Below are positions 1-6,364 of a DNA stretch of 8,987 bases, piece by piece. Numbering within the stretch: position 1 is the stretch's first letter; the number at the start of each line of letters is the position of its first letter. Made by a program: the position numbers and the translations under genes. The stretch comes from a bacterium (GTDB taxonomy: Bacteria; Krumholzibacteriota; Krumholzibacteriia; Krumholzibacteriales; WJIX01): NCBI GenBank assembly GCA_021160845.1, contig JAGHBT010000227.1, forward strand, positions 1 through 8,987, in the 5' to 3' direction. The notes beneath the pieces were generated by a model. The model was not told the DNA's origin and ran no database searches. It was given only the letters and a program-made list of their open reading frames with translations.

Positions 1-30
1 AAAATCATGGGTCAGATAAGCACATTATAA
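1..30 (+). CDS. Possible C-terminal end of fliQ (partial)
   Basis: Frame 1 is open from the window edge to a TAA at 28-30 and gives the nine-residue tail KIMGQISTL. It ends 12 nt before the fliR start. FliQ, a small two-helix export-gate protein, is the usual gene directly upstream of fliR, and a short amphipathic tail would fit its C-terminus. Nine residues are too few to prove homology, so the call rests on position and spacing. The other two frames give less convincing tails. Confidence 0.35.
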   Translation, partial: KIMGQISTL

Positions 31-32
31 AG

Positions 33-37
33 AAAGG
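33..37 (+). promoter_or_regulatory. Ribosome binding site that fixes the TTG start of fliR
   Basis: AAAGG lies 5 nt upstream of the TTG at 43. The fliR frame is closed by the TAA at 28-30, and no ATG or GTG occurs between that stop and the conserved N-terminal membrane segment. This site therefore supports TTG as the true start codon. Confidence 0.6.
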
Positions 38-42
38 TAATA

Positions 43-822
43 TTGTTTATTCTTGATTACAATCCGGACGATTTGATCGCCTTTATGCTGATTTTAGTAC
101 GTGTCGCGACTTTTGTGTTTATCGTACCTGCATTCGGTGGGAATATGGTTTCCGGAAAATTCAAGATAACGACTTCGTTTGTACTTTCTTTTGTTGTCTA
201 CCTAGCGGTTAGACCTGAATATGTACAGGATGTTCCTCACACAATGATGAAGTTGATTCTATCCGGTGCCAGAGAGTGTGTCGTAGGTATTCTCATTGGA
301 TTGGCCACCGGAATTGTTTTTTATGCGGTTATGCTTGCAGGGAGATTAATTGGAAATCAAATGGGCATTGGGCTGGCGAGTGTGATCGCTCCGGAATCAG
401 GGGAAAGGATGTCAATACTTTCGCAATTTTATTTTCTTTTCGCGCTTGTGTTATTTGTTACTGTAGATGGGCACCAGATGCTCCTCTCGGGATTAATGGA
501 ATCTTTCCGGTTTTTACCCGCAGGGGAACCCTCCATTCCCGTTAAAAGTATGCGCGAATTACTCCTGCTTAGTAATAATGTGTTTGTTATCGCGATTCAG
601 ATTGCATCTTCATTAATGGTTATGCTCCTGCTTGTAAGCGCCTCTCTTGGAGTGATCGCGCGAACAGTTCCCCAAATGAATATCTTTGTTGTGGGTCTTC
701 CCTTAAGGCTCTTTGTGGCTTTAATAGGGATGAGCATTGCGATTCCCTATGTCGCGACGGCACTTGCCGAATTATTCCGTAGAATCCCCGAGGATATGGC
801 CAGAGTTATGGGAGCTAGTTAA
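43..822 (+). CDS. fliR: Flagellar type III export gate protein FliR
   Basis: FliR is an integral inner-membrane protein that forms the core of the flagellar export gate with FliP and FliQ. At 259 residues it has normal length. Hydrophobic segments lie at about 10-30, 42-60, 72-98, 124-150, 178-206 and 212-240. Family signatures are the QMGIGLASV stretch near 106-114, the VDGHQMLL stretch near 141-148 (where many members have a GH pair) and the RTVPQMN block near 207-213. The start is TTG with AAAGG 5 nt upstream, because an in-frame stop lies just before it. The acidic residue often seen in DPQSG-like sequences after the ASV motif is Ala here (APESG near 116-120), a mild variation. flhB follows after 15 nt, so the two are very likely cotranscribed. 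Identification is firm from sequence pattern and neighbours. Confidence 0.96.
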   Translation: MFILDYNPDDLIAFMLILVRVATFVFIVPAFGGNMVSGKFKITTSFVLSFVVYLAVRPEYVQDVPHTMMKLILSGARECVVGILIGLATGIVFYAVMLAGRLIGNQMGIGLASVIAPESGERMSILSQFYFLFALVLFVTVDGHQMLLSGLMESFRFLPAGEPSIPVKSMRELLLLSNNVFVIAIQIASSLMVMLLLVSASLGVIARTVPQMNIFVVGLPLRLFVALIGMSIAIPYVATALAELFRRIPEDMARVMGAS

Positions 823-823
823 T

Positions 824-832
824 GGAGGTGAT
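824..832 (+). promoter_or_regulatory. Very strong Shine-Dalgarno sequence of flhB
   Basis: GGAGGTGAT is an almost complete complement of the 16S rRNA 3' end. It sits right after the fliR stop, with GGAGG ending 9 nt before the flhB ATG at 838. It is the best ribosome binding site I see in the window and predicts efficient independent initiation of flhB. Confidence 0.75.
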
Positions 833-837
833 GTGTA

Positions 838-1905
838 ATGGCTAAAAAAGATGATTCTTCTGAAAAAACAGAAGCTCCGACTTCTAAAAGGAGGCGTGAC
901 GCCAGGGAGAAAGGCCAGGTAGCGCGGAGCCAGGAAGTAAATTCTTTTTTGATAATGGTCGCGGGGACTCTTGTTGTGTTGGGGTTTTATCCATACATTT
1001 TGCATGCTATAGAAGATGTGTTTTACAGAGTGTACAGCATTTCTCCTGATATTATTCAACCTGAAAATATTGTGCATTTAGCCTCAAGCCTCCTTGGTTG
1101 GTCTTTTTCAATAGTTTTCCCATTCTTTATCGCTGTGATTGTGGCTGGGCTTGCGGCTAATCTAGGACAAGTTGGATTTCATATTACTTCGGATGCGGCA
1201 TCGCCAAAATGGGATAAAATAAATCCGGTCGAGGGATTAAAAAAGATGTTTTCCTGGAAATCCGTTTTTGAGGCAATCAAGGGGACAATCAAGATTGGTG
1301 TCGTTTCTGTGGTAATCTATAAAGAGTTGAGGCCTTCAATAAACAAAATTCTCGCGTTGCCGATGAGCAGCGGTTCTGATTCACTGAACCTTCTTATAAC
1401 ATTGACCCTTGAATTAATGTTGAAGGTTTTGGTCATAATGGCTTTAGTGGCCATAATAGATTATGGGTTTCAGTTTTGGCAGCATGAAAAATCGATTCGA
1501 ATGACCTTAAGAGAATTGAGGGATGAACTGAAAGAAACAGAGGGAGATCCTCAGATTAAACAACGGCTTAAGGCTATTCAGCGTGAAATGTCCAGAAGAA
1601 GAATGATGGAAGATGTAAAAATTTCCGATGTGGTTGTAACAAACCCTACCACTCTCGCTATAGCTTTGAAATACAGTTCCGAGGTTGCCGTTCCCAGAGT
1701 AATGGCGAAGGGGAGAAAAAAACTTGCTGAGAGAATAAGGAAGATGGCGGAAGAATTTCATGTTCCAATTATTGAGAACAAACCGCTAGCATGGGCGCTT
1801 TATAAGGCGTGTGATTTGGGAGCTCCCGTCCCTGTTCATTTGTACAAGGCTGTAGCTGAAATTCTGGCTTATGTATACAGCCTGAAGAAAAGCAAAATAT
1901 ATTAA
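838..1905 (+). CDS. flhB: Flagellar export switch protein FlhB, with NPTT at the autocleavage site
   Basis: FlhB is the inner-membrane export protein whose cytoplasmic half switches secretion from rod-hook to filament substrates. At 355 residues it has family length. The basic N-terminus (residues 6-33, with KTEAPTSKRRRDAREKGQVARS-like content) is typical. Membrane segments lie at about 36-55, 86-110, 150-170 and 188-212. The linker with EGDPQIKQR (about 235-243) and SRRRMMEDV (252-260) is well conserved. The C-terminal half reads normally through KPLAWALYKACDLGAPVP and HLYKAVAEILAYVY. The oddity is at residues 269-272 (nt 1642-1653). Family members carry NPTH, cleaved between Asn and Pro; here the codons AAC CCT ACC ACT give NPTT. 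Asn and Pro are kept but the His that aids cleavage is Thr. Self-cleavage may therefore be slow or absent, which is inference. The gene lies between fliR and flhA in one operon. Confidence 0.97.
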   Translation: MAKKDDSSEKTEAPTSKRRRDAREKGQVARSQEVNSFLIMVAGTLVVLGFYPYILHAIEDVFYRVYSISPDIIQPENIVHLASSLLGWSFSIVFPFFIAVIVAGLAANLGQVGFHITSDAASPKWDKINPVEGLKKMFSWKSVFEAIKGTIKIGVVSVVIYKELRPSINKILALPMSSGSDSLNLLITLTLELMLKVLVIMALVAIIDYGFQFWQHEKSIRMTLRELRDELKETEGDPQIKQRLKAIQREMSRRRMMEDVKISDVVVTNPTTLAIALKYSSEVAVPRVMAKGRKKLAERIRKMAEEFHVPIIENKPLAWALYKACDLGAPVPVHLYKAVAEILAYVYSLKKSKIY

Positions 1906-1937
1906 AAAGGAAACAGTGAAAAGGAAGGAAAGAAAAC

Positions 1938-4040
1938 GTGGCAAAAGAGCAGGTTAAAAATTCGATTTTTGGAAAATTAACCCTTGGCTCAAATATTTTC
2001 AATGCTTTTGGGATAGTGGCGATCATCGGATTAATGGTACTTCCTGTTCCCCCAGGGCTTCTGGATATACTGCTGACATTTAATATTACTTTCGCTCTGA
2101 TTATTGTGCTGGTTTCAGTATATATTAAAGAACCTCTCGAATTTTCAGTTTTACCTTCTCTCCTTCTTATTGTAACGATGTTCCGGCTTGCTCTTAATGT
2201 CGCTTCCACGAGGCTGATTTTATCCGAAGCCTATGCCGGAGAAGTAATTTCATCTTTTGGAGGTTTTGTTGTAAAAGGGAATTTTGTAATAGGTCTTGTT
2301 ATATTTCTGATAATTGTAGTTATCCAGTTTATTGTTATAACAAAAGGCGCCGGGAGAATTGCCGAAGTGGCGGCGAGATTTACTCTGGATGCTATGCCTG
2401 GTAAACAGATGAGCATAGATGCCGATCTTAATTCCGGGTTGATTACTGAAAAGGAAGCAAAAGATAGGCGTGAAAAGATTTCTGACGAAGCAGATTTTTA
2501 CGGGGCGATGGATGGCGCCAGTAAGTTTGTGCGGGGCGATGCGATTGCGGGTATTATAATTACTATTATCAATATTGTAGGTGGTTTAATCGTCGGGGTT
2601 GCTCAGGGAGGGATGGATGTTGGAGAAGCTGCCAGAACATACACAATGTTAACGGTTGGAGATGGATTAGTGTCACAAATACCAGCTCTTGTTATATCTA
2701 CAGGAGCTGGAATAGTGGTAACCAGAACTGCAAGTAAACTTGAATTTGGACAAAATGTTTTAAATCAGCTTATTAACTATCCAAAGGTGATTATGGTAAC
2801 GGCTATTACTATTTTAGCGTTGGGAGCTGTTCCTGGTTTGCCAAAATTACCTTTCATTCTATTGGGAATTATTTTGTTGGTGGCATTCATGGTTCTAAGA
2901 CAGAAACGCCGTCAGGAAGAGGAATATTCCAAGGAAGAGGAAGAAGAGGAAGATATAGATCCCGTTGAGCAGGATGAACTTTATTGGGTTGATCGACTTG
3001 AAATTGAAATTGGATATGGGCTGATACCATTGGTTAGTGAAAAAATGGGTGGAGATTTTCTGAAAAGGGTTTCTGGAATTCGAAAACAGGCTATCAGTGA
3101 TCTTGGTCTTCACATTTCTCCAATAAGAATTAAGGATAACCTTCAACTTAAACAGAATCAATATCGGATTAAATTGAAGGGTGTCGAGATATCCGATGGT
3201 ACTATTTACATTGATAGAATTCTCGTGATTAAAGCTGGCGCCGGCGAAGATGGCATAGAAGGAATAGAAACAAGGGAACCCGCTTTCAATATGCCGGCGT
3301 TGTGGATAGATCTGGATGACGCTGACAAGGCTGAAGCATTGGGATACACGGTAGTAGAGCCGAGCGCCGTTATCGCGACACACCTTAATGAAATTATACA
3401 CAGGTACGCGGATGAGATTATGACACGTCAGGATGTAAGGGATCTTGTTGACAAGGTGCGAAAATTTGTTCCCGCTGTTGTAGACGATCTCATTCCCGAT
3501 CAGATTTCCTATGCCTTTTTGCAGCAGGTGCTAGCAAATCTGCTGAGGGAGAGGGTTTCGGTTAAGGATCTTGTTACGATTCTTGAAACGATAGCCTATT
3601 ATGCTCCTCAGTCAAAAGATGTCGATTTTATTTCCGAAAGAGTAAGAGAAGCCCTTGGGCGGTCTATTGTAAGTAATTATCTTGGCGAAGACGGCGAGCT
3701 CTTGGTTGTTACACTTCACCCGGTTGTTGAAGAGACCTTCAGGAGAGCAACGCAGGAATCACAACAGACGAAAGTATTCAGTGTAAGTCCCGCCTTTTCT
3801 GAGGAATTGAATAAATCAATAAAGAACGAAGTTGAAAGATTAAGCGCTATTGGCATACAGCCGGTGATTCTCTGTTCTTCAATGGTACGCCTTGCTTTAA
3901 GGAGGTTTATTGAAAGCAGATTTTCATATACGGCGGTACATGCCTATTCGGAGATACCCAGGGAGACAAATATTAAAGCTATAGGGATGGTGAATGTAAA
4001 TGAAGCAAAAATTGCACAAAATTCGGGCCAGGTCGCTTGA
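1938..4040 (+). CDS. flhA: Flagellar export gate protein FlhA
   Basis: FlhA forms the nonameric export ring that couples proton flow to secretion and docks substrate-chaperone complexes. At 700 residues it has normal length. The N-terminal half has about eight membrane helices and carries the family signature around FRLALNVASTRLIL (82-95). The conserved cytoplasmic FHIPEP loop follows (about 135-200, including DAMPGKQMSIDADL and ADFYGAMDGASKFVRGD). A strongly acidic linker (about 326-345, seven Glu-rich residues in a row near 333-340) leads to the soluble C-terminal domain, with TREPAFNMPALWI near 445-457 and VEPSAVIATHLNEII near 473-487. The start is GTG at 1938 after a purine-rich AAGGAAGGAA tract (1921-1930), 32 nt after flhB. 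The last 41 nt overlap the start of flhF, which implies translational coupling. No key feature looks missing. Confidence 0.98.
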   Translation: MAKEQVKNSIFGKLTLGSNIFNAFGIVAIIGLMVLPVPPGLLDILLTFNITFALIIVLVSVYIKEPLEFSVLPSLLLIVTMFRLALNVASTRLILSEAYAGEVISSFGGFVVKGNFVIGLVIFLIIVVIQFIVITKGAGRIAEVAARFTLDAMPGKQMSIDADLNSGLITEKEAKDRREKISDEADFYGAMDGASKFVRGDAIAGIIITIINIVGGLIVGVAQGGMDVGEAARTYTMLTVGDGLVSQIPALVISTGAGIVVTRTASKLEFGQNVLNQLINYPKVIMVTAITILALGAVPGLPKLPFILLGIILLVAFMVLRQKRRQEEEYSKEEEEEEDIDPVEQDELYWVDRLEIEIGYGLIPLVSEKMGGDFLKRVSGIRKQAISDLGLHISPIRIKDNLQLKQNQYRIKLKGVEISDGTIYIDRILVIKAGAGEDGIEGIETREPAFNMPALWIDLDDADKAEALGYTVVEPSAVIATHLNEIIHRYADEIMTRQDVRDLVDKVRKFVPAVVDDLIPDQISYAFLQQVLANLLRERVSVKDLVTILETIAYYAPQSKDVDFISERVREALGRSIVSNYLGEDGELLVVTLHPVVEETFRRATQESQQTKVFSVSPAFSEELNKSIKNEVERLSAIGIQPVILCSSMVRLALRRFIESRFSYTAVHAYSEIPRETNIKAIGMVNVNEAKIAQNSGQVA

Positions 4041-5286
4041 AGAAGCAATGGATTTGGTGAAAAGGAAATTCGGCTCTGAAGCCCTAATTCAAGAGACACG
4101 GGAGATAAAGAAGAGGAAGGAATACGGTCTCGGGCTGGAAAGTGTTTATGAAGTTTGTGTTGTTGAAGATAGCGGGGATTTCACGGGTGACCTGGGATTG
4201 AGTAATATATACGGAAGGGAAAAAGCAAAGGTTAATATAAGTGAACGCTCCGCCGGCATTCTTCAAACATTAAACAATCAGATAAACAGAGTTGATAAGT
4301 TAACTTTATCATTCCATGGGCTTGAGGATAAACTGAAAAGACTTCACTCTGACCCGAAAGACTATCCTGTCTATGAGATGCTAATTAGGGGAGGGGTGTT
4401 TGCAAACACAGCGGATATAATAATGAACTCATATTTTAAGCAGTTACCTAATAAAACGAAACCTTCCAGGGAATCGGCAATTTTTCATATTAAAAGAAAT
4501 CTTAGGGTTGTAGAAACTTCTTCATGGGATGACATCGATGGAGTTCATTTCTTTCTGGGAGTTGGGGGAAGTGGAAAAACGACTCTCATTGCCAAACTTG
4601 CCGCCAAGCTGTCTGGTAGAGGTCGGAGAGTTACGATAATTTCTCTCTTTCCTCGCCACAGGGGAGATGTTGCCAGGTTGGAAGCTCTCGGGGAGATGCT
4701 TGGGATAAGAGTGTTAATTGCTAATACTCTTGAAGAGATTAAGAAGGAGATAGAAACAAACCATAAAGGAGTAATACTGGTTGATACTCCCTGTATTTTA
4801 TCTGTAAAGGAATTAACTTCTGAAAGGTTTATTAATTTCATCACAAAACTTAATACCGTCCATTCAAATTATGTTTTTGATATCAGTGCCGGACCGGGGC
4901 GAATCGAAAAGGAACTGGAGATATTTGACAGAGTGTATTGTGATTTTGCTGTTTTGACACGTCTTGATATAATTCCCGGGGGGGCTGAATTTCTTAACCT
5001 TCTTTCAAAACAGCAATTGGTTTTTTCCTTGATAAATGATTCGGCTGATTTGGACGATGGGTTGGAAATAGCCTCAAGAGATAGACTAATTTCTTTAATC
5101 ACACCTAGTTTTATCAGTTCGTCTGATGATTTTAGTGAAAAATCTCCTTTTTCATTAAATTATAAGGTGAATCTTGTCGATAAAGAGAATGCGGATGTAG
5201 ATTTTGCATTAGAAGAATTAGGTTTGAACCAAGAAACTGAAGTTGAACATAAGAGGAGAAAAACCGTCCCAGTTGGAGAAGAGTAA
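4000..5286 (+). CDS. flhF: FlhF-like SRP-family GTPase with degenerate GTPase motifs
   Basis: FlhF is a signal-recognition-particle-type GTPase that sets flagellar position or number. It starts inside flhA (41-nt overlap), with GGTGA a few bases upstream of the ATG. The N-terminus (KIRARSLEEAMDLVKRKFG, 7-25, then ALIQETREIKK) is classic FlhF. A helical N domain spans about 80-170. The NG domain begins with an intact P-loop, GVGGSGKTT (187-195), followed by LIAKLAAKL. The other motifs are eroded. The G2 position (DTYRxGAxxQL in relatives) reads FPRHRGDVARL (217-227). G3 (DTAGR) reads DTPCILS (262-268). G4 (TKLD) reads TRLD (320-323). The C-terminal GQ..P-DL region is replaced by NDSADLDDGLE (346-356), and a 60-residue acidic and basic tail follows. 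It probably binds nucleotide, but normal GTP hydrolysis is doubtful. No flhG follows. The next ORF starts in the stop codon (TAATG). Confidence 0.9.
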   Translation: MKQKLHKIRARSLEEAMDLVKRKFGSEALIQETREIKKRKEYGLGLESVYEVCVVEDSGDFTGDLGLSNIYGREKAKVNISERSAGILQTLNNQINRVDKLTLSFHGLEDKLKRLHSDPKDYPVYEMLIRGGVFANTADIIMNSYFKQLPNKTKPSRESAIFHIKRNLRVVETSSWDDIDGVHFFLGVGGSGKTTLIAKLAAKLSGRGRRVTIISLFPRHRGDVARLEALGEMLGIRVLIANTLEEIKKEIETNHKGVILVDTPCILSVKELTSERFINFITKLNTVHSNYVFDISAGPGRIEKELEIFDRVYCDFAVLTRLDIIPGGAEFLNLLSKQQLVFSLINDSADLDDGLEIASRDRLISLITPSFISSSDDFSEKSPFSLNYKVNLVDKENADVDFALEELGLNQETEVEHKRRKTVPVGEE

Positions 5287-5513
5287 TGAGGCTGTTTCTA
5301 AATGCTATTACAGTCGGTGTAGGGTTAGTGGCTGGCGTCATAAGTATTTTCCAAAATGTCCCTTTTACTGTGTTTGTAAAAAGGGTTGGCATGACTCTGG
5401 TAATTTTCTATATGGCAAGCATAGTTCTGGATTTTTTATGGAAAGTGGGGTCAGTAAATTTTAGCAGAAGGGTTAGTGAAGCGGATTTAAGCAAAGGTAA
5501 GGAGGAAGAATAA
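5286..5513 (+). CDS. Small two-helix membrane protein of unknown function
   Basis: I do not recognise a family. The 75-residue product has two hydrophobic segments, about residues 4-22 and 35-53, separated by a short loop (QNVPFTVFVKR) and followed by a charged tail ending in KGKEEE. It looks like a hairpin membrane protein with a cytoplasmic C-terminus, which is inference. The ATG shares one base with the flhF stop (TAATG), a typical coupled start, so it is very probably translated. It occupies the place where flhG is found in many polar flagellates, but it has no ATPase motif and cannot be FlhG. A role in flagellar assembly is suggested only by position. Confidence 0.72.
   Translation: MRLFLNAITVGVGLVAGVISIFQNVPFTVFVKRVGMTLVIFYMASIVLDFLWKVGSVNFSRRVSEADLSKGKEEE
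5501..5505 (+). promoter_or_regulatory. Ribosome binding site GGAGG ahead of a TTG that opens a possibly frameshifted small gene
   Basis: GGAGG lies in the last codons of the preceding 75-residue gene, 10 nt before a TTG at 5516. The TTG frame runs only 27 codons (TAA at 5597-5599), but a second frame takes over downstream. The site suggests that translation of the next gene begins here and not at the ATG at 5587. Confidence 0.4.
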
Positions 5514-5586
5514 AATTGTATAACCTTCCGACACTGGCAAATATGATTCGGTTAGTGATTGGACTGGAAATCAATGGAAAAGTGCG

Positions 5587-5745
5587 ATGGATAAGATAAA
5601 TTTGTTACATTCGGTTATTCCTTCAGGTCAATCATGGAAAGAAAAAAGGCTTAAGGATATGGACAAGAGAAAGAACGCTCCCGAAAAAAAGAAAAAGGAT
5701 GATAGCAATTTGGATAATGGTGAACATATAGATCGAAGAGTTTAA
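5587..5745 (+). CDS. Short, highly basic protein of unknown function, possibly the 3' part of a frameshifted gene
   Basis: The ATG frame encodes 52 residues ending at TAA 5743-5745. It begins MDKINLLHSVIPSG and continues into a Lys/Arg/Asp-rich tail with a KKKK run near residues 34-37. No family is recognised. The same frame stays open upstream to 5524 with protein-like content (a DWTGNQW stretch) but has no start codon there. A strong GGAGG followed by TTG at 5516 lies in the other frame and starts with YNLPTLAN. Joining the two frames near 5540 would give a protein of about 76 residues. So either the real protein is this 52-mer with a weak ribosome site, or a single-base deletion (or sequence error) has split a slightly longer gene. 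It sits between two small membrane-protein genes in the flagellar string, with only 50 nt before the next ATG. Confidence 0.45.
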   Translation: MDKINLLHSVIPSGQSWKEKRLKDMDKRKNAPEKKKKDDSNLDNGEHIDRRV

Positions 5746-5795
5746 AGTAATTGTTGAGCTGTGATAAGAAAAGCAGTTAAAGGAGTAATGTCGAT

Positions 5796-6308
5796 ATGGA
5801 GATAATAAATTCGTTGTCATTTAGGCAGGCTGTTCTTGTGGCAGTTGTGGTAGCGATTATTTTTACGGCTCTTTTTGCCTGGATATATACATTTCTGACT
5901 GGAAAGAAATCTAGAAGTGAAAATAAGGGCAAAATTACCAAGATAGAATCTTTAAAGAGACAGCCAACCGTAATTTTACCAGATATCAACAAAAGCCAGA
6001 CAGTAAATAATAATTTTCTGGAAAAAATAGGAAATAGTTTATCGGAATTATCGTTAAAGATCGATTATTTGGAAAATTCGTTTAAGGTGTGTTCAATGAT
6101 AACAGAAAGTATTTCTTTTGGGGATGTTGGTTCCGTTACCGAATTTGAAGAATCTTTATTGGAAAATAGTATTAAAAGCAAAATAGATAAATTAAAACAT
6201 AAAGGGTTTAAAGAAAGTGATATAGCAACTAGGTTGAATCTCAGCAGTGAATTGAAAAAGCTCTATTTTCATGCCGGAAAACAACGAAATAAGGTTCGTG
6301 TCGGCTGA
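5796..6308 (+). CDS. Membrane-anchored coiled-coil protein, SwrB/DUF2802-like in architecture
   Basis: The 170-residue product has one N-terminal membrane helix (about 11-34) followed by a basic patch (GKKSRSENKGK). A low-complexity linker follows, then a predicted amphipathic or coiled-coil stretch (about 73-97, NNFLEKIGNSLSELSLKIDYLENSF in outline) and a C-terminal segment, KLKHKGFKESDIATRLNLS (132-150), shaped like a helix-turn-helix. This plan of anchor, coiled coil and terminal HTH-like motif matches SwrB of Bacillus and the DUF2802/DUF6115 proteins often found in flagellar-chemotaxis operons, some of which help activate the export apparatus. The resemblance is in plan and in the short terminal motif only, so homology is inference. 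The start is ATG with AAGGAG at 5780-5785, 10 nt upstream. A nearer ATG at 5788 stops after five codons. The Lys- and Asn-rich codons look somewhat more AT-rich than flhA. Confidence 0.7.
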   Translation: MEIINSLSFRQAVLVAVVVAIIFTALFAWIYTFLTGKKSRSENKGKITKIESLKRQPTVILPDINKSQTVNNNFLEKIGNSLSELSLKIDYLENSFKVCSMITESISFGDVGSVTEFEESLLENSIKSKIDKLKHKGFKESDIATRLNLSSELKKLYFHAGKQRNKVRVG

Positions 6309-6364
6309 TAACTAAATGCGTTTCTTGACGAAGGTAAATGCCGCATTAAATTGCAGGATTTGAT

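Noticed and set aside
2912..2960. Purine-rich low-complexity tract that looks like a repeat
   Set aside because: It encodes the Glu-rich linker between the membrane and cytoplasmic domains of FlhA, a normal feature of the family.
2895..3401. Long open frame on the minus strand inside flhA
   Set aside because: It is antisense to a strongly conserved FlhA region, has no family resemblance, and looks like a shadow of flhA codon use.
3899..3912. AAGGAGG followed by ATTG inside flhA, like an internal translation start
   Set aside because: It encodes the conserved FlhA residues LRRFI, and the TTG frame stops after about two dozen codons without a recognisable product.
6315..6347. Inverted repeat AATGCG/CGCATT with a 21-nt loop between the 170-residue gene and the first HDOD gene
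   Set aside because: Only 6 bp of stem, a long loop and no T-run, so there is no support for a terminator.
6325..6352. Promoter-like TTGACG, 16-nt spacer, TAAATT ahead of the first HDOD gene
   Set aside because: The -10 match is weak and transcription would start only a few bases before the ATG, leaving no ribosome site on the message. Read-through from the flagellar genes is simpler.
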